From Latrodectus hesperus (Eukaryota > Arthropoda > Arachnida > Araneae > Theridiidae), in NCBI GenBank assembly GCA_037975125.1, contig CM075851.1, forward strand, positions 125,421,134-125,485,133: DNA of 64,000 bases, given 5' to 3'. The notes under the pieces were generated by a model that did no database searches, was not told where the DNA came from, and worked only from the letters and a program-made list of their open reading frames with translations. Made by a program: the position numbers and the translations under genes. Positions within the stretch are counted from its first letter, which is position 1, and the number at the start of each line of letters is the position of its first letter. Below, piece by piece: positions 33,776 to 49,200 of the stretch.

Positions 33776-36700
33776 AGCCCCAAAGGTAAACCAAGTGGAT
33801 CCTCTATCTGGAAATATTAAAGTCACAATTTTTATAAAGAGATATTGACATGAAGTGTATTGCTTACTTTTAAGTAAAAAATGTATATTTTATGTATTGT
33901 AAAAAATGCAATACATAAAATAAACATCTTTTGTTCAATTATTACCAAGTCTCTTGTTTGTAACAAAAAATTCAATCCAATAAAAATTTTCTTTGCTGAC
34001 ATTAACAGTCAGTAGAAGATGGACAAGATAAAAATGATTACTTAAATACGTTTTTGATTGAGTGATTTAAAATATAATCATTATGTTAACATTTTGAATG
34101 TTAATTTTTCTCGTTGTGTGTATTAAAAATAGGAAAATACAATCTTCTTACTATTAGTAACTATTTTTAAAATTGAAGTAGATTTTTTATAACATACTTG
34201 AACAAAAAAGAAATGAACTATTTATTAATCATGGATTGTTAGAATATGAACTATCTTTTTATTCCAAGTTTTTTCCCCTAGAAAAATATTTTTCTCACAC
34301 AAATAAATGCACACATTAAGATCGATAAATTTCATGGAAAGTATAAAGATATTTAAATATTAATGTTACTTAATTTCTCATACATTGCAGAAAAATTTGA
34401 AGCAATTATAACAAAACATAATTTAAATAATCTGCATTCATATTTAAGAGAAAATCTAAATTTTGGATAAAAAGTAAATTTAAAGGCTTGTCTATACAAT
34501 CTATTTTCAAGGTTTCTAAAAAAAATCATTCAAGTTGATGTATATTTTATACAATTTTGATTATGAGCTTTAATTCTCCCTATATTAATATTAAAATAAA
34601 AATACTTAAAAAATGTCATTTTATATTTCCTTATACAATATAAATTTCATAAGAAACATCCAATTAAACTATCAAGTAATATTAATAATATTTAACAAAT
34701 AGAAATCAAATCAACTCTGGAGAACTGACAATTAAAGAAATATATTTAATCTAAGTTTTCTTTTATAAGTTAATGAAGATACCTTTATCATTTTTATAAC
34801 ATATACTATTAAAAAATATTTGAAATGTAGGGGAAAAAATTTGCTTTGTCATAGAAACTTTGAAACAATAAGAATGATTATACTATTATCAGTAGCCAAA
34901 ATAAAAGAAAATGTGAGCACGTAAAATCAATAACAACAAAAAATTAAAGAGACTTTATTTGATACATACATTTTACACAGTGCTAAATGCTTCAATAAAC
35001 AAACACAATAGAATATTTTTGCAATATTTTAAACATCGTAAGTTTTGTTTCTCAAATATCACATTAAAATGCTTTGCAATATAAATTGCATAAGTTTCAT
35101 AAAAGTTAAGTGAATCCTAAAGGTTGCTCCTTTCCTATAGAAATGGGATTTTTAATTCTTGTTTGTTTAATCATAAATGAGTTATACATACAAAAAGGAC
35201 ATTTCCAAACTTTACAAGTAAATAAATTTTTTATGAATATAGATTTCAACTCAAAATTTTTGGAACATTTATGAGAACTGCATTCACAAAGATTGTAATA
35301 TACATAGAAAATGACGTTTTATTACATGCTCAAACGTATTGTTTGATAGTCAAAAATAAGTGATAATATTTCCTCACTATGAATAACAATTTTTTAATGG
35401 CACTAAGTATACATATTTTTAATATGTTAAATATTCCATCAAATATCAAAACATAATCATAATACTTATTTCCTAATTCCAATTATTGAAATTTCTATTA
35501 ACATAAAAAGTTCCCATAAAACTATGAAATGAATACCCCAACTTTACAGTAACCTTTTCAGACCATCTAATATGCATTTATACAAACTAATATGTAATTA
35601 GTTAAAATATATTTAAATATAAAACATAATAATTGTGATACTTAGAATATTCATATTAGAGAAAATGGATATCAAAAGGATTTAAAATTTAACACAAATA
35701 AGAAGATAAACAATAACAAGAAATTGAAAAAGATTATCATTAAACACATTCAATGAATTGAAAGACATTTATCAAATTAAGGTATTCTAAAATTAGATAT
35801 TTAATTAAATTTAAAAACTATACAAATCTTTAATTTGACAACATATCACTATACTTTATAGAAGCTTCAACATCTTCTGACTATTTCTATTTTTTAATGC
35901 TTGTTTCTTTTAAACTTTTCATCCAATTATTTTGTTTATCATTTTCAGTCTTTTTCATAGTCTCATTTATTTTCAAGACAGGAATTATAGATTTCGGTGA
36001 AAATTGTCTTTCTTCATGAAGACTTAAGAAGGGGTAAAAAAGAAAATAGGGGAAAAGAAAGGAAACGCTCATATTTATAAAGTATATTTTTAACTGTCCC
36101 AATGCCACATAAATTTGAGACATAATTTTGTTAGAAACCAATAATTACTTTTAATTACTATCAAGAATTAATAAAAAAGTATGAATCTATATTTTTCCTC
36201 AACATTTTTTAAATACTTTACTACGGTAGCATGAAATTTAGTAGAAATAAAATGTAGTAAAATTAACTTTCAGTACAACTTATTTTGAAATTATTTTTTA
36301 TTAGATTAAGTTCAAATTATGCTTTCAGTATTTTTTTTCTGTACTAAGTAAAGCAATAAATCTCATTTTTACTGATGTTGCTCGGAGATGTTAAATAACA
36401 TTTATGTTAAAAGAGTATAAAATTTTAAATAACTTTATATATTAGAATTCAGTATAAAATTTTAAATAACTTTATACTGAATTTTTTCAATCATTGTAGG
36501 CTTTTAAAATTTAACTGGGATTCGTTTCAGAATTTAAAAATTTACATCAGATTAATGTATTTAAAATATTAAGAAAAATTCTTAGACTGCTATTTAATGT
36601 AAATATTTTTATCACAGTTAATCATTTAACTTTTATTTGATTAATATATTTAGTTTTCTTCTCATCAAATTTTTACAGTGCAAAAACTTTCTGTTAAGTT

Positions 36701-38105
36701 TTTTTCACTCCAAATTTCCATTTTATTCATATTCTTGCCAAGATTTAACTATATATTAAATTAAATACTAATATAAATATAAATACTTGGAGATTTTTTA
36801 GTTTGCAAGACATCAAAATAAATGCTAAATTAAAATAAGTAATATACATTAAAACAGATCTAAATTTTTAAGATGCAACCAATATTCATATTATATCAAT
36901 TTAAAAAGAACAATATCAAAACATGAAATTTATAAAGAATTTCAGAATATTTAGTCATATTAAATGAAAATTTTTTCTTTTGATTGATTAATAAAAAAAT
37001 TTGAAATAGCTAAATTGTTTATGGTTAATTTTTTGAATCACTTTATTTTTACCATATACTTAAAACAAATATCCATTTTATTTGAAAAATAGAGAATTTT
37101 ATTATGAAACATTTTCAAAGCTTATTAAAAAATAGAAAAATTTTAAAGTTTGAAATAATTCAGGAAAAAAAAGATTAAGTGAATATATAAATCATTTAAA
37201 CATGAAATAAATTACTACCATAGTTTAGATTACAGCAGATAAGATGATGATATTAATCCAACTATACTTATAAAAACTAAGGGGCTTCATATCAGGAAAC
37301 ATTGACTAAATACATAATTTTTTATAATATTCACATTAATTATTTATAGAAAAAAAATCAATTCTTGACCTTATATTAAATACATATTCTCTGAAATACA
37401 GCCTTTAAAGAAATTTTTCTGATTTTCAAAATTTGTGGAAACACTATAAAAATTAGTGTTTCACCATAAAAATACTGACAGTTTAAAACATAGCATAAAA
37501 TTTAATAAGTACAAGCCTTATCACAATTTTTATATCATATAAATAGCACTTTTTCTTTATTCATTTAAATGTCAATAATCATAATAAATAAAACTTTTGG
37601 ACATAACAAAGCAATTAAAATCTTTTGTCAAAAAAAATTATTTAATAACAAGCATAAATATCACACGATAACAAAAGCTTTTTATAAAATACTGAACAGT
37701 TTCAATTACATCAAACAAAAATTTAATTTTTGTGCTGAATATTTAATGCACTGGATTAATTCCCACTCAAAATAGGTTTAAGTGCAATTTGTTTTATGAT
37801 GAAAAAGATAAAAACAATTACTTTCATTTCAAAAGAAATAGGCACAGTGGAAAAAAAAAGTTTTAGAATATTTTTTTGTAAAGTATAAAGCTCACAAAAT
37901 GAAAAATGTAAAATAAAAATTGTAAAAATAAATTCCATCGTTTTATAATCTGCATATATTATTCTTCAAATTAAATGAAAAATAATATATGCAGATTATT
38001 AAAATATTCAGACAAAGAAAGTAATGTGATAATTAATTGAAATGAAATCAAATGTCACATGATTTTTATGAATATAATTAACATATGTATGCCAACATCA
38101 CAGTT
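33776..38105. other. AT-rich region downstream of TMEM68
   Basis: More than 4 kb with no supported ORF on either strand. Part next to 38106 should be the TMEM68 3' UTR (minus strand). Several minus-strand AATAAA signals exist (for example TTTATT on the plus strand near 37555), but I cannot choose one. Confidence 0.45.
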
Positions 38106-40147
38106 TTATACATTTTTTAGCTTTGGCTTTTCATACACTCTGTCAATCAAGGCCATTAAAATGCTGCCTGGAATTCTTTGATACTGTTTGATCATACCCT
38201 CTATAGCTGTAGCAGTCTGAAACATAACATAAAAGATTTGCAAAAATATTTTAAAAAAGTTTTGATGTGGTGGCAAATAAAAGGATTATTAAGACAATAA
38301 TCTTATCTTTATATAATATACATAAAAAATAAAAATAAAACAATAATAAAAAATAATCTCGAATGAATGAATGAAAATTTAGGAAAAAAAAATGTTTTAA
38401 TGCATATAAATATCCTTTTATAGAACCTAGTCAAAATTTGTCTTATTTTTAACTAGGCTTTATTTATCTTTTTCAAATTTTTAGAACAAAGCTATTCAAT
38501 TTCTTTTCTAATGCCCAACCACTAGGAATATTTCATCTTTCTGCTATATAAGGAGCTCTCAATGAGTGTGTTATTTTATATTCCACCAGGTATTAATTTA
38601 AAAGAATTCCAAGTATTAATTTAAAAGAAGGAATCAAGCAGATGCTTAATAACCTATCAACCCAGGCTTCATTTCATTTGGAAGGCATTGTAACCATGAT
38701 TTATTTTAAGTGCCCCAGCTATTGTTAATGAATATGATGGATCTTCATTTAGCTCGATAACAGGATCCATTACCAGGTTAAGTTATTTCAAGAATTAATG
38801 TAATAGTTTTTAAATGATTAGAAATTTATAATTATTGTATATAATAAGTTTATCAACTTCCACAAACATACATACCATTTCAAATAATAATTTTTATTAG
38901 CGATTTATTATTATTGAACAAGTCAAATTTTAGCTATTCAGAAAAGTTATTCTTTTAACATGTTAAAATTATATCCAGTTTTCAAGAAATAAAATGCAAT
39001 AAATTTACACTAAAGTTAGCAAAAAAATATGAAATTGTTCAGCCTATAAGACAACAATCATAAATATTATATGAACAATGGTATTTATAACGATAGCAAT
39101 TAAGCATTTAAATTAGGCACATATAAACCAATAAAAGAACAAATGTATTTCTAAATTTTGATATGGACACTGTACTGTTCTGCCTTTTCACAGTTCTTAA
39201 ATTTTTTATTCCAAGAATAATGATAAATAGAATGTAACATGCATTTTGATAGATATAAAACAAAACCAACAATACATTTCATCCTGTACGTAAATATGTA
39301 ATCACAAATTAATGAAGTATATTCACACAATTTTTCTGAAGATATTCATGCCATTCCTTTTTATTATTATTATGAAATATATTTATAATGAATGTATGCA
39401 GAATAACTAATTTTATATTCACCTATATATGAAACAATTATTATTTCTTGAAACAACATTTAAAAGTAAGCATTTTCATCCATTGTTTTTAATGTTAAAA
39501 TCAAATAAACAATTTAAAAAAACCAGATTCCCATAAAAGTTAGTACAGCAAAATCCATTCCAAATAAAATGTCACACGTTCAGAAGTTTATTTTACAAAG
39601 CTACCAAAAATTCTTTCTGAATGTCAATATAGGTAACAGAATTTATTTAAATAATTTTAAAAAATTACATGTTTAAATTTTGAAAAATGAAACTCTGATA
39701 ATTTTTAACTTAAATATATTTTAAACTGCTTATTGAATTTTTTTATTTGCAATTATTTGCTTTAACAATATGATTTCACATTTTCTCTTTTTTTGGACAA
39801 TTTTGTTTCCATTTTAGCCAATAGTCAGTTTAAAATGAAATATGTTAAAGAATAACTATCATATATTGAAATATGTGATAGTTATTTTTTAACATATTTC
39901 ACTTTAATAATAATTGATTAATTTCCGACTAAATATTATTGGTTTTCAACTACTTACTAATACTAAACAAAGTTCTAATTTTTGACAAGTGAAATGGAAT
40001 CATGTACAGCAGTCATGCAAAAAATTTAAGATTGAAAAACCAATAGCTTTTCTTTACCTTAGCAGCTAATTCTTCAGGAGTCAAGTTAGGGTCATAAGGA
40101 ATTGGTGGACCAATATACGTCCTAGTAAAAATAATTATCATATAAAT

Positions 40148-40231
<84 letters not shown>

Positions 40232-43200
40232 GTACAATAAAAATATTTAAAATTTTATTTTGTCTGTTCAATATTATTCATATTTGATACATAACAGTAA
40301 AATTATTTACAAACAGCAATGAAAGGTTAATTTATTTGACTTCATTACAGGTATATTACAATTGAAATTTACGTTTTTCAGATATACAATGTTTTAAAAA
40401 TCTTTATAATTAAAAATGAAAATATATAAACCAATATTGAGAAATACAACACAATCACTCTAAACCACAAGTGACAAACTTTAATCATACACCCATAGAA
40501 TTGTACATTAGACTATAAGCAATTACAGAAGCATTGCAAATTGGGGTTCATCTGTATTCAACATATATTGGAATATTTTCAATAAAAATATTGTGAAATA
40601 TTTTAACAATTGATATTTACATTAACTTAGGAAAAGTTTGCTTTTTTTTCGTATTTTTATTCCTTCAGAACAAATTGAGATGCAGTAGTATTAACAGTTT
40701 ACATAAGGGATATTCATTAAAATCTTATATTTAGTTTATCTTAGATAAGTTAATTTTTAAAAGCATTTAAAAACAAAAACGTTTTCAATATCCTCCAGTA
40801 ATATATAGAAAGAAAACTACTTGAAATTACAAGTACTGAAAAACAACAAGGCAAAATATATGCATTTATAGAAGGAAAATCTGAAAAAAATGGCCAAAAA
40901 TTTTATAAAGTTACTAAATGACAAGTTACAAGGTTTTACTGTGAAAGGTATAAAAGAGGAATCCTAACCCAATTGTATGTTATATGAACAACACAAAACA
41001 GCAACCCCCACACACAAACCAAACATGCTCTTTTATCTTAGGGGCAGTTCCCGGTAAATGTTTAGAACTCCATGACTTTTTATTGACTAATACCTACATT
41101 TGCCTTATATTGATGATGAATTGTACTACACATTCTTATGATTGGTAATGTCATAGCTGCTGCAACTATATCTAACTCATCAGGTCGATACAGGTTTTAG
41201 CATGATTGCAGACCTTCAAACTCAAGCTTGGACATGCAGAACACTTTAGATACAACATTTCTATGGCGATGGATTAATCAAAGTTGGTAATTTGGTTGCC
41301 ATGGTATAGGACAACTAGATCTCTAATATATGGACATTTTCTTCTGGGATCATATGAAAAATCTAATCTATGAGTGTCCAATGAAAAGTAATCTGGATCA
41401 AGTCAGCCAGATTGGCAGGATTAGTAGATTATAATTGATAAATTTGTTATGTCATATATTATCATTAGGTATCACATTTGTTAAGAAAATATTACAATGC
41501 TAATGGTTCTGTATAGGTTGTTTTACGTGTAATAAGATGTTTTATTTAATTGAAACAGAATTATTTAATTTATGTCAGAATTTATAATTAAAATTTTTGT
41601 AACTATAAATAGTAATTAAAATCAGATTATTTATACAGTTTTAAACAGCAATCTTATTTTTGTAAAAAGTTTACTGAATTTTTTCCATGTTAACTTACTA
41701 CATTCAAATTTCAAAACACATATGTAAAATTTTTAAATCAGAAGCCTATATTAAAAAAAAAAAAATCCAGCATTATTAACTTTTATACTAAGCAATTTGT
41801 CTAATACAGTACTTTTTTAAATAAATTTTAATGTTATATTCTGTTGCTAAGAAACTAACCTTAATTTTACAGGGAACCCTCCATAAATAGGAAGCACTGG
41901 AAATCTTGTCCTTTCATATAATTTTCTTAATAGTTCTGAAATGTGGTAAAATGTGAAGAATAAATATAAGTTACATATAAGTCATTAGTTAAATATTTAA
42001 AATATTTTTTTACAGTAAAATCTAGCACTCTTTGATAAATTCAAAAATCAATGAGATCTGTTTATTTTTAATGGTTAAGAACTGAGTTAACATGTGAAAA
42101 ATATACTAAGCACCACTTCTTAACAATAATTAATTAGATTATGCACTAAGATGTTTTAACATAACTTCATTTATAATTACTCTTTCTCATATATACTATA
42201 TGTTTATTTATAAAATGATTATATTGATTTTTTATTTTTCAATAGATTCCAGTCATTAAATAACTAGATCAACTTGTAGTACATGCAAAAAAAAAAGTTT
42301 TCATTTTCCAGTTTTTATACAATATTGTTTTCCTTCACAATAAGTTTTCTTCAATAATTTTTAAATGACACCAGGAGAAGAGAATTAGGTAAAATATTTG
42401 TACAGTGCTTTTGTATAAAAAATGGAATTTACCATTTCTTATGCATACTATTTTATATTTCCTTTTGATTTCCATTTATCATTTATATCTCAATAAAATA
42501 TTTATATATTTTATCATTTTATATTTCATTTTTTAAGATGACTCACTCAGTTTTCTTTTGGTAAATTAATCTTCTCAATCTTTTGTAAGAAATGTGTCAT
42601 GTATTATATGACATACATTCCTACTATCATATGTTAGACATTAATCAAGTTTGACAAGATTATGGTTTATCAAAGAAATAAAATCAAGTCTTTTTTTTTT
42701 TTTTAAAGGCAACATATTTTTTTTATAAAAATGTAACCTATTTTAATTTTATTCTCATGACATAGATAAACACAAATAAATAAAATTCTAGAATTAAAAT
42801 ATAAAATTCTACAAACTGTTTAAATTTTAGAAATCATATTTAACATTAAGAGAAATAGAAAAAGGATAAATTGAGTATGGGAAATATGCCTTATGCTGAG
42901 CTTTTGGAAACAATCACAGTTAACATATACACTTTGGTATAAAGAAATGAAAAAAATATATATTCTGTAAGACTAATCTACTTAGAAAACAAATTCAGAA
43001 TATAATGATTTTTTGTACACTTCACATTGATATGAAAAGTTGCTAGAATTCAAACTATTGTAAGAACATATAATTTTAACAATTATATCCTTTTTCAGAA
43101 AAACTTATAAGTTAGATTTATAATGAATTATTTTTTATTTTAGATACATTTTTTAATATTATTTATTAATTTTCAATTTTGAATTAATATTATTTTAATG

Positions 43201-46200
43201 ATTTTTATCAATCTCTCAAATTTTTTTATCATAGTAAAAATATTGCTTTTAGTTCATAACTCTTTTGAATAATAACATAACATGACTAAGCACTTCATGT
43301 AACTTTTCACAGTCCATGTTAATATTTTATATTTAGTTATATAAACTATATAATGCTATAAACAATGGATATTTTTCAAAAGTCTAAATGAATCCAAAAT
43401 ACATATTTCTCATCTTGATTAAAGGAATTGTTTCCAGAAGGATTTCTGAAAAATACTATTTTTTTAAAGAAAAAAATTCAATTAATTTGATAATAGTAAA
43501 ATTTGAATGGATAGCTTTCAGATCCAGAATAAGAAACACACATTTACACATGTCAATGAAAATATTTATTTTACTTAAAGCAACTTGCAGTATATTATAG
43601 AATATTTCATTAGATATAAATATCTGATGAAAATAAGAAATGGATAATATACACAATCTTGTTTAATAAAAAATGTATCATTTTAGTAACAAAATAATTA
43701 CTTACTACTTCCAAACTTAACTGATCGAAATGATTCCCTTAAATTTTGAGTAAAAACAGGAATGATTGGCTGAAAAAAACATTATAACTGTATTATTAAT
43801 ATACATAAACCAAACAATAAAACAATCAAAAGATTATTTATTTACGATTCATTATCATTAAGAAAAAATATAATTTTACGTAATTTTAAATCTGCCACAT
43901 TAGATTAGAAGCACAAGTTTAATGATCCATAAAATTATTTCTTCTAAAGTGAAAGCTATTTTAAAAATATGATAAATTACTCTTTACATATATAAAAAAG
44001 TGAATCAGTAACAAATAAATTATTTCAAAATTAATTTGACTGTTGTATACTTTGATAAATTTTTTTGACTTTGACTAGTTACTTCTAGATTTTATGATGT
44101 GTGCTTTTTAGACAAATTTTACTTAAGATTTTTAGAGCAAGCTTTTAAAATTAATACTCCAATAATATTATGTATCATCTTTCTTATTGGTCAGCAAATT
44201 TGAAAAATAATAGATAAATTATCAATAATTTTGTAAAATCGAAATTTTGCATAAAGCCAAAAAAGGAAATTTAGTTTTCTTCAATTAATAAACATCTTTA
44301 AGTCAAGAATGCTTAACTAATTAAATATTTATTACTGTTCTTAATACACAAAAAATAACATAATTAAATAATAATTTAAACTGATAACATGAACTGAATT
44401 TTAATGAGATTGATGTACATGCCATATTATGTTTGCGCCTAAAATAAAATCACTTAAATGTTTCAAGGATTTGATATTTCAGACTTCTGAATATTATATA
44501 TATAAAATAAATTTTAGAATACCACATATACCTTATATAAACTTTTTTTAATTTGTCGTTATACTTACAATAATAAGCTATTATAAGTTTTCATAATTAA
44601 AATATAAATAAAAAATTAAACAAAAAATTTGAAATCTCACCACTTTAGCCTCTAAAGCAACTTTAGCAAACCCAATTCTTTTACCCCACATCAACTTATA
44701 ATTCTCATCCCCAAACTGAGCTTCTAGAACTCCACCAGGTGCAAGAGCTACCAAGTGGCCCTCTTTCAAGTACTGGACGCATAATTGAAAGGACCCAGAA
44801 AATACATGACACACATCCATCAATAGATTCCATCCTAATGGAAATTTTAAGTATTATGATAAAAGTAATTTATTCCAATAACATAAAAGAGTATAAGTGT
44901 ATTCTCATATAATTTCAACAAAGTAAATCAATTCAAATGGGTTATGGATGCAAATTTCAAAATGTAGCCAATATTTGCTGTAAATATATTTTTGCTTAAT
45001 ATTGTGCTCCAAAACAGCATAATAATTTGTATGATATTTTATTTAAGACCAAATGAAAGATTTGTTTTTTGAAATTTCCTACAGCTGTCAATAACAAACA
45101 AAAAATATAGATAGAAATTCTAAACTGGAAAATAAATTTTGAAAATTATATCAGAGCTAGTAAAAGAACATTTTTCTCATAAGAAACTTTAAAATATGGT
45201 AAAAATTTTAAATATACAAACTGTTCAATTTTGATCGTAAACATACTAATATGTAACAAATTTGCTTGAAATATACAATACTATCTATATGCAACATATT
45301 GTTTACAAGTGCAATTTCCCCCTTAAACGTTAAAAGAAGCTCTGAAACACTGAAAGTCTTTTCTGAAAGTATAAATAGTTCAAAAACCCTTCCTGAGTTA
45401 ATGATTTATTAACAGATTTGCTTTCAAATATTCAAAGACCTTATAATTCATTTTCAATTTTTTTAATGCAGTCAGTTTGCATATAATCTCTTAATAATTT
45501 TTCATGCTTTATTTTGTTCAGAATTTTCTATACTTAGATTTAACCTAATCATTTATCAATTCATTGTTTCGATAAAAAAGTGTAATGTCTAAAAATTTTC
45601 CTAATTTACAATAGGGATGTCTAAATTAAGGAAAACCTTATTCAATCACACACAATATGATGAACCTCTACTTAATATTATTTATTTTCAAAAATATTTT
45701 ATTTTTATTCTATAAATTCCGCTAAGAAATATTTAGTAATAAATCAAAAATGTGATAGAAAAATTGATAAATCAAAATTAGTAACGTGAATGTTATGGAA
45801 AAGTAGAGTCATTTATATTCAAGAAGGCTTTTGAAAAATTAAAAATGTTGTATTATATATAAGCAATAATATATAGTAATTTTGTAAGGACAAAAGTTAG
45901 ATTATTTTCACACTAACATTGAAACATTTTAAGCGAGAAAATTCAAATTTTTTCATTATATTAATTAATATTCCGTTTCAGTTGAATATGATTACAAAAA
46001 ACATAACTTTTAAATTGTAGATATACTAAAAATAATAGTTTTTTATTCTTAGCTAGCATAAAATAACATTAATATAGGAATCAACAGTTGAAAGCAGACT
46101 TTGAAATTTAAGAAACAAACTCAATTAGAAGCAAATTTTGTAGCTTAATAAAAGCGAGACATATTATGCAATAATTCATTAATTTTATTTTATTATAGTG

Positions 46201-49200
46201 TAAAAAAAGAAATGCTTGGTCAATATTATCACTGGATACATTGAATAAAATTTTATTTTTTTGTTTTTCTAAGTTTTATGATTGCAATATTATTAGCTAA
46301 GAATTTTGTATAAGACAGCAAATCATAGAGAGAAGACCATAATTTAATTATGAAAATTTACTGCAATTTCAGGTTCAATATAAAAATTAAGTTTTTGGTT
46401 AATGTTTAAATTTCACTAACTATACAAAAAAATCTATGGTCGAGACAAACAGCCAAAATTTATTACAAATAATGTAATGGATAAAAGAAAATGGTACCAA
46501 ATTTGCATTAGTAAGTTATAGATATTTGAAAATAATAGCATTTGTTTATAATATTCGTAAATGGTACAAATAAAACCAGGCAAAATCCTAAAATACTAAC
46601 AATTTAATTTCTACATCAAAATCAAAAGTATTTTGGTATTAAGTAAAGCTTGGCTTAAATTAAAATTCCAAAGTACAGGGAAATAAAATGGAGTTTAAAT
46701 AATTTGAAACAAAAATATTTAAAAAGTACAATTATCAATAAAATATTATTGAATGGAAGGTTTTGATCACTGAGAAATTAATTTTATTAAGAAAAGATTC
46801 TGTCATGCAAAATATTTTTTTTACAGAAATTTAAGCCTTTGCTTTATTTAAATCAATAAGAAATTCAATGTGCTGTTGATAATGGTAATGCTCTAATATA
46901 GTATTATGAAATTTTGAGGAATAAGAATGGTGTGTTCTGCAATGATTTCAGTTGCACAGTTCCTTATATAAATTTCATGCATTAAAATCTCATAAAATGC
47001 ATACCTGTAAAATAAATTCAATTTAAATGAAAATGCAGATATATTAACTTTTGATTATTCACTAAATTAATGGTGTAGCTATTGGATAAGCAGATTTTAA
47101 AGATAAATCAAAAATTTATAAAATGGGAAATAAATTAACATAAATACACATTTGAACAATTTATAAAATAGCTAATACAAATACAGTAAGACCCCGCTTA
47201 ACGCTGTTTCGGTTTAGCGCTCTTTTATTTCAACCCGGGGATTCCACGAAATCGCTCGCAGCATACGGGGATTCCCCGAAATATCATGCAGCAATAGGTT
47301 TCAAATACATATCCGAAAGAGTGTACTTGTGTTTCTTGTTTGGTGCGGTGTTGTACAGACATATTTTTATTATTGGAAACATTTGTTGACATTATTGTAA
47401 GTAGATATTAATTTACATATATTACAGTGTCAATACTATATTACAGTGTCAAATATTTTGATCTTTAGTTTTTACTATGGGTGATAATGAAAAAGAAAAG
47501 AAAGCAACCAGAAAAAGCATTTCACTCAAAACTAAAATGGAAGTGATTAGAAGATTAGATTCTGGTGAACGTCAAACTCTAATTAGTGCTTCATTGAATT
47601 TGCCCACTTCAATGAACAATAATGACCATCATGAAGAATAAAGAAAAAATACTGTCATCAGCAACTACAACTACCTCAAGCTCTGCAACTAGAATTACCC
47701 GTTCTAGAAATAATATCATAGAGGAAATGGAAAAACGACTGTCTATATGGATTGACGATGAAATTGACCGCAATATGACATTAAGCCAATCTATCATAAT
47801 GGAAAAAGCTAGAAGAATTTTTAATTACATTCAGGCTGAGACTATTGACACAAGTGAAACTTTCGTTGCTAGTCGAGGATGGTTTAATAGATTTAAACAT
47901 CGAAATAACCTTCACAACATAAAGATTACAGGAGAAGCAGCAAGTGGTGATACAAAAGCGGCGGCTGAATTACCAGCGATATTTAAAAAAATAATTGAAG
48001 AAGGAAACTATCCTCCAGAATTCGTTTTTAATGTTGATGAAACAGGCTTGTTTTGGAAAAGAATGCTGAAACGAACATTTCTATCCCGTGAAGAGAAACG
48101 GGTACCAGGATTTAAAGCTGCAAAAGATTGCTTAACCCTTCTACTAGGTGCTAACGCAAGCGGAGATTTTAAATTAAAACCATTACTAATTTACCATTCC
48201 AAAAACCCAAGAGCGATGAAAGGCATATCTAAATCAACTTTATCTGTAATTTGGGAGTCTAATAAAAAATCACGAATAACTGCGAAAATTTTCCAGGATT
48301 GGTTCACTGAACATTTCTGCCCGTCTGTTAAACGTTATTGCGAAATTAAAAAACTTGAACAAAAAGAACTTCTGTTAATTGATAATGCTCCAAGCCACCC
48401 AACAAATTTATCAGACTTAACAACATGCATTCCAGTCAAATTGGTTTTCTTGCCGCCTAACACAACTGCCTTAATTCAACCAATGGACCAAGGCGTTATA
48501 TCAAATTTTAAGGCTTATTACTTGCGGCGAACCTTTAAGCAAATGTTTGAAAAAACAGACGGAGAAGAGAACCAGTCCATAAGAGAATTTTGAAAAAACT
48601 ACAACATCGTGGTTGCTGTAGAAAACATAGGCCTTTCTTGGAATGAGGTAACAGAAAGATCTTTGAAAGGAGTATGGAAGAATATTTGGCCGGATTTAAG
48701 TAAGAGCGATGACGTTGGACACTCTCTCGATGTGGATGAAATAGTGGAAGAGATAGTGAAATTAATGAAGCAAACCGGTTTTGAAGGGGTAAATGTGGAA
48801 GATGTCGAAGAAATAATTCAAGAAGCAGCGGCTAGTCTTTCTAATGATGAGCTCAAGGAATTAACTGAACAAGAAGAAAACAAAAATGTTGACAGCAGTG
48901 ATTCAGAAGAAGAGCAAAAAGAACTTTCGATGGCGTTTGTAAAAAGAAGTTTGGCTACCATAACTGAAATAATGAATCAATTCATTGAAAATGATCCGAA
49001 TTTTGACAGGAGCTCAAAAGTAAGGCGTGGTGTTAGAGATGCTCTATCCGTTTATGAAGAACTTTTAAGAGAACAACGCAAAAGAAAAAGGCAAACAACA
49101 TTAGATGCTTTTGTCATAAAAAGGCAGAACACTGAAAACGCGGAAGGTTTACTAAATATGACTGACTTAGAATTTTATTTTTTATTTTTTTTAAAGATTA

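Noticed and set aside
35887..36141. 84-codon minus-strand ORF
   Set aside because: Lys/Asn-rich low complexity with no splice context. It is probably chance in AT-rich DNA downstream of TMEM68.
40013..40237. Minus-strand ORF of 74 codons with a long alternating Ile-Tyr run
   Set aside because: The repetitive part is a translated (TA)n microsatellite. Only the stretch from 40121 to 40058 is a real TMEM68 exon.
43388..43656. Overlapping plus and minus ORFs of about 70 codons
   Set aside because: They lie in a TMEM68 intron, are AT-rich, and have no recognisable domain.
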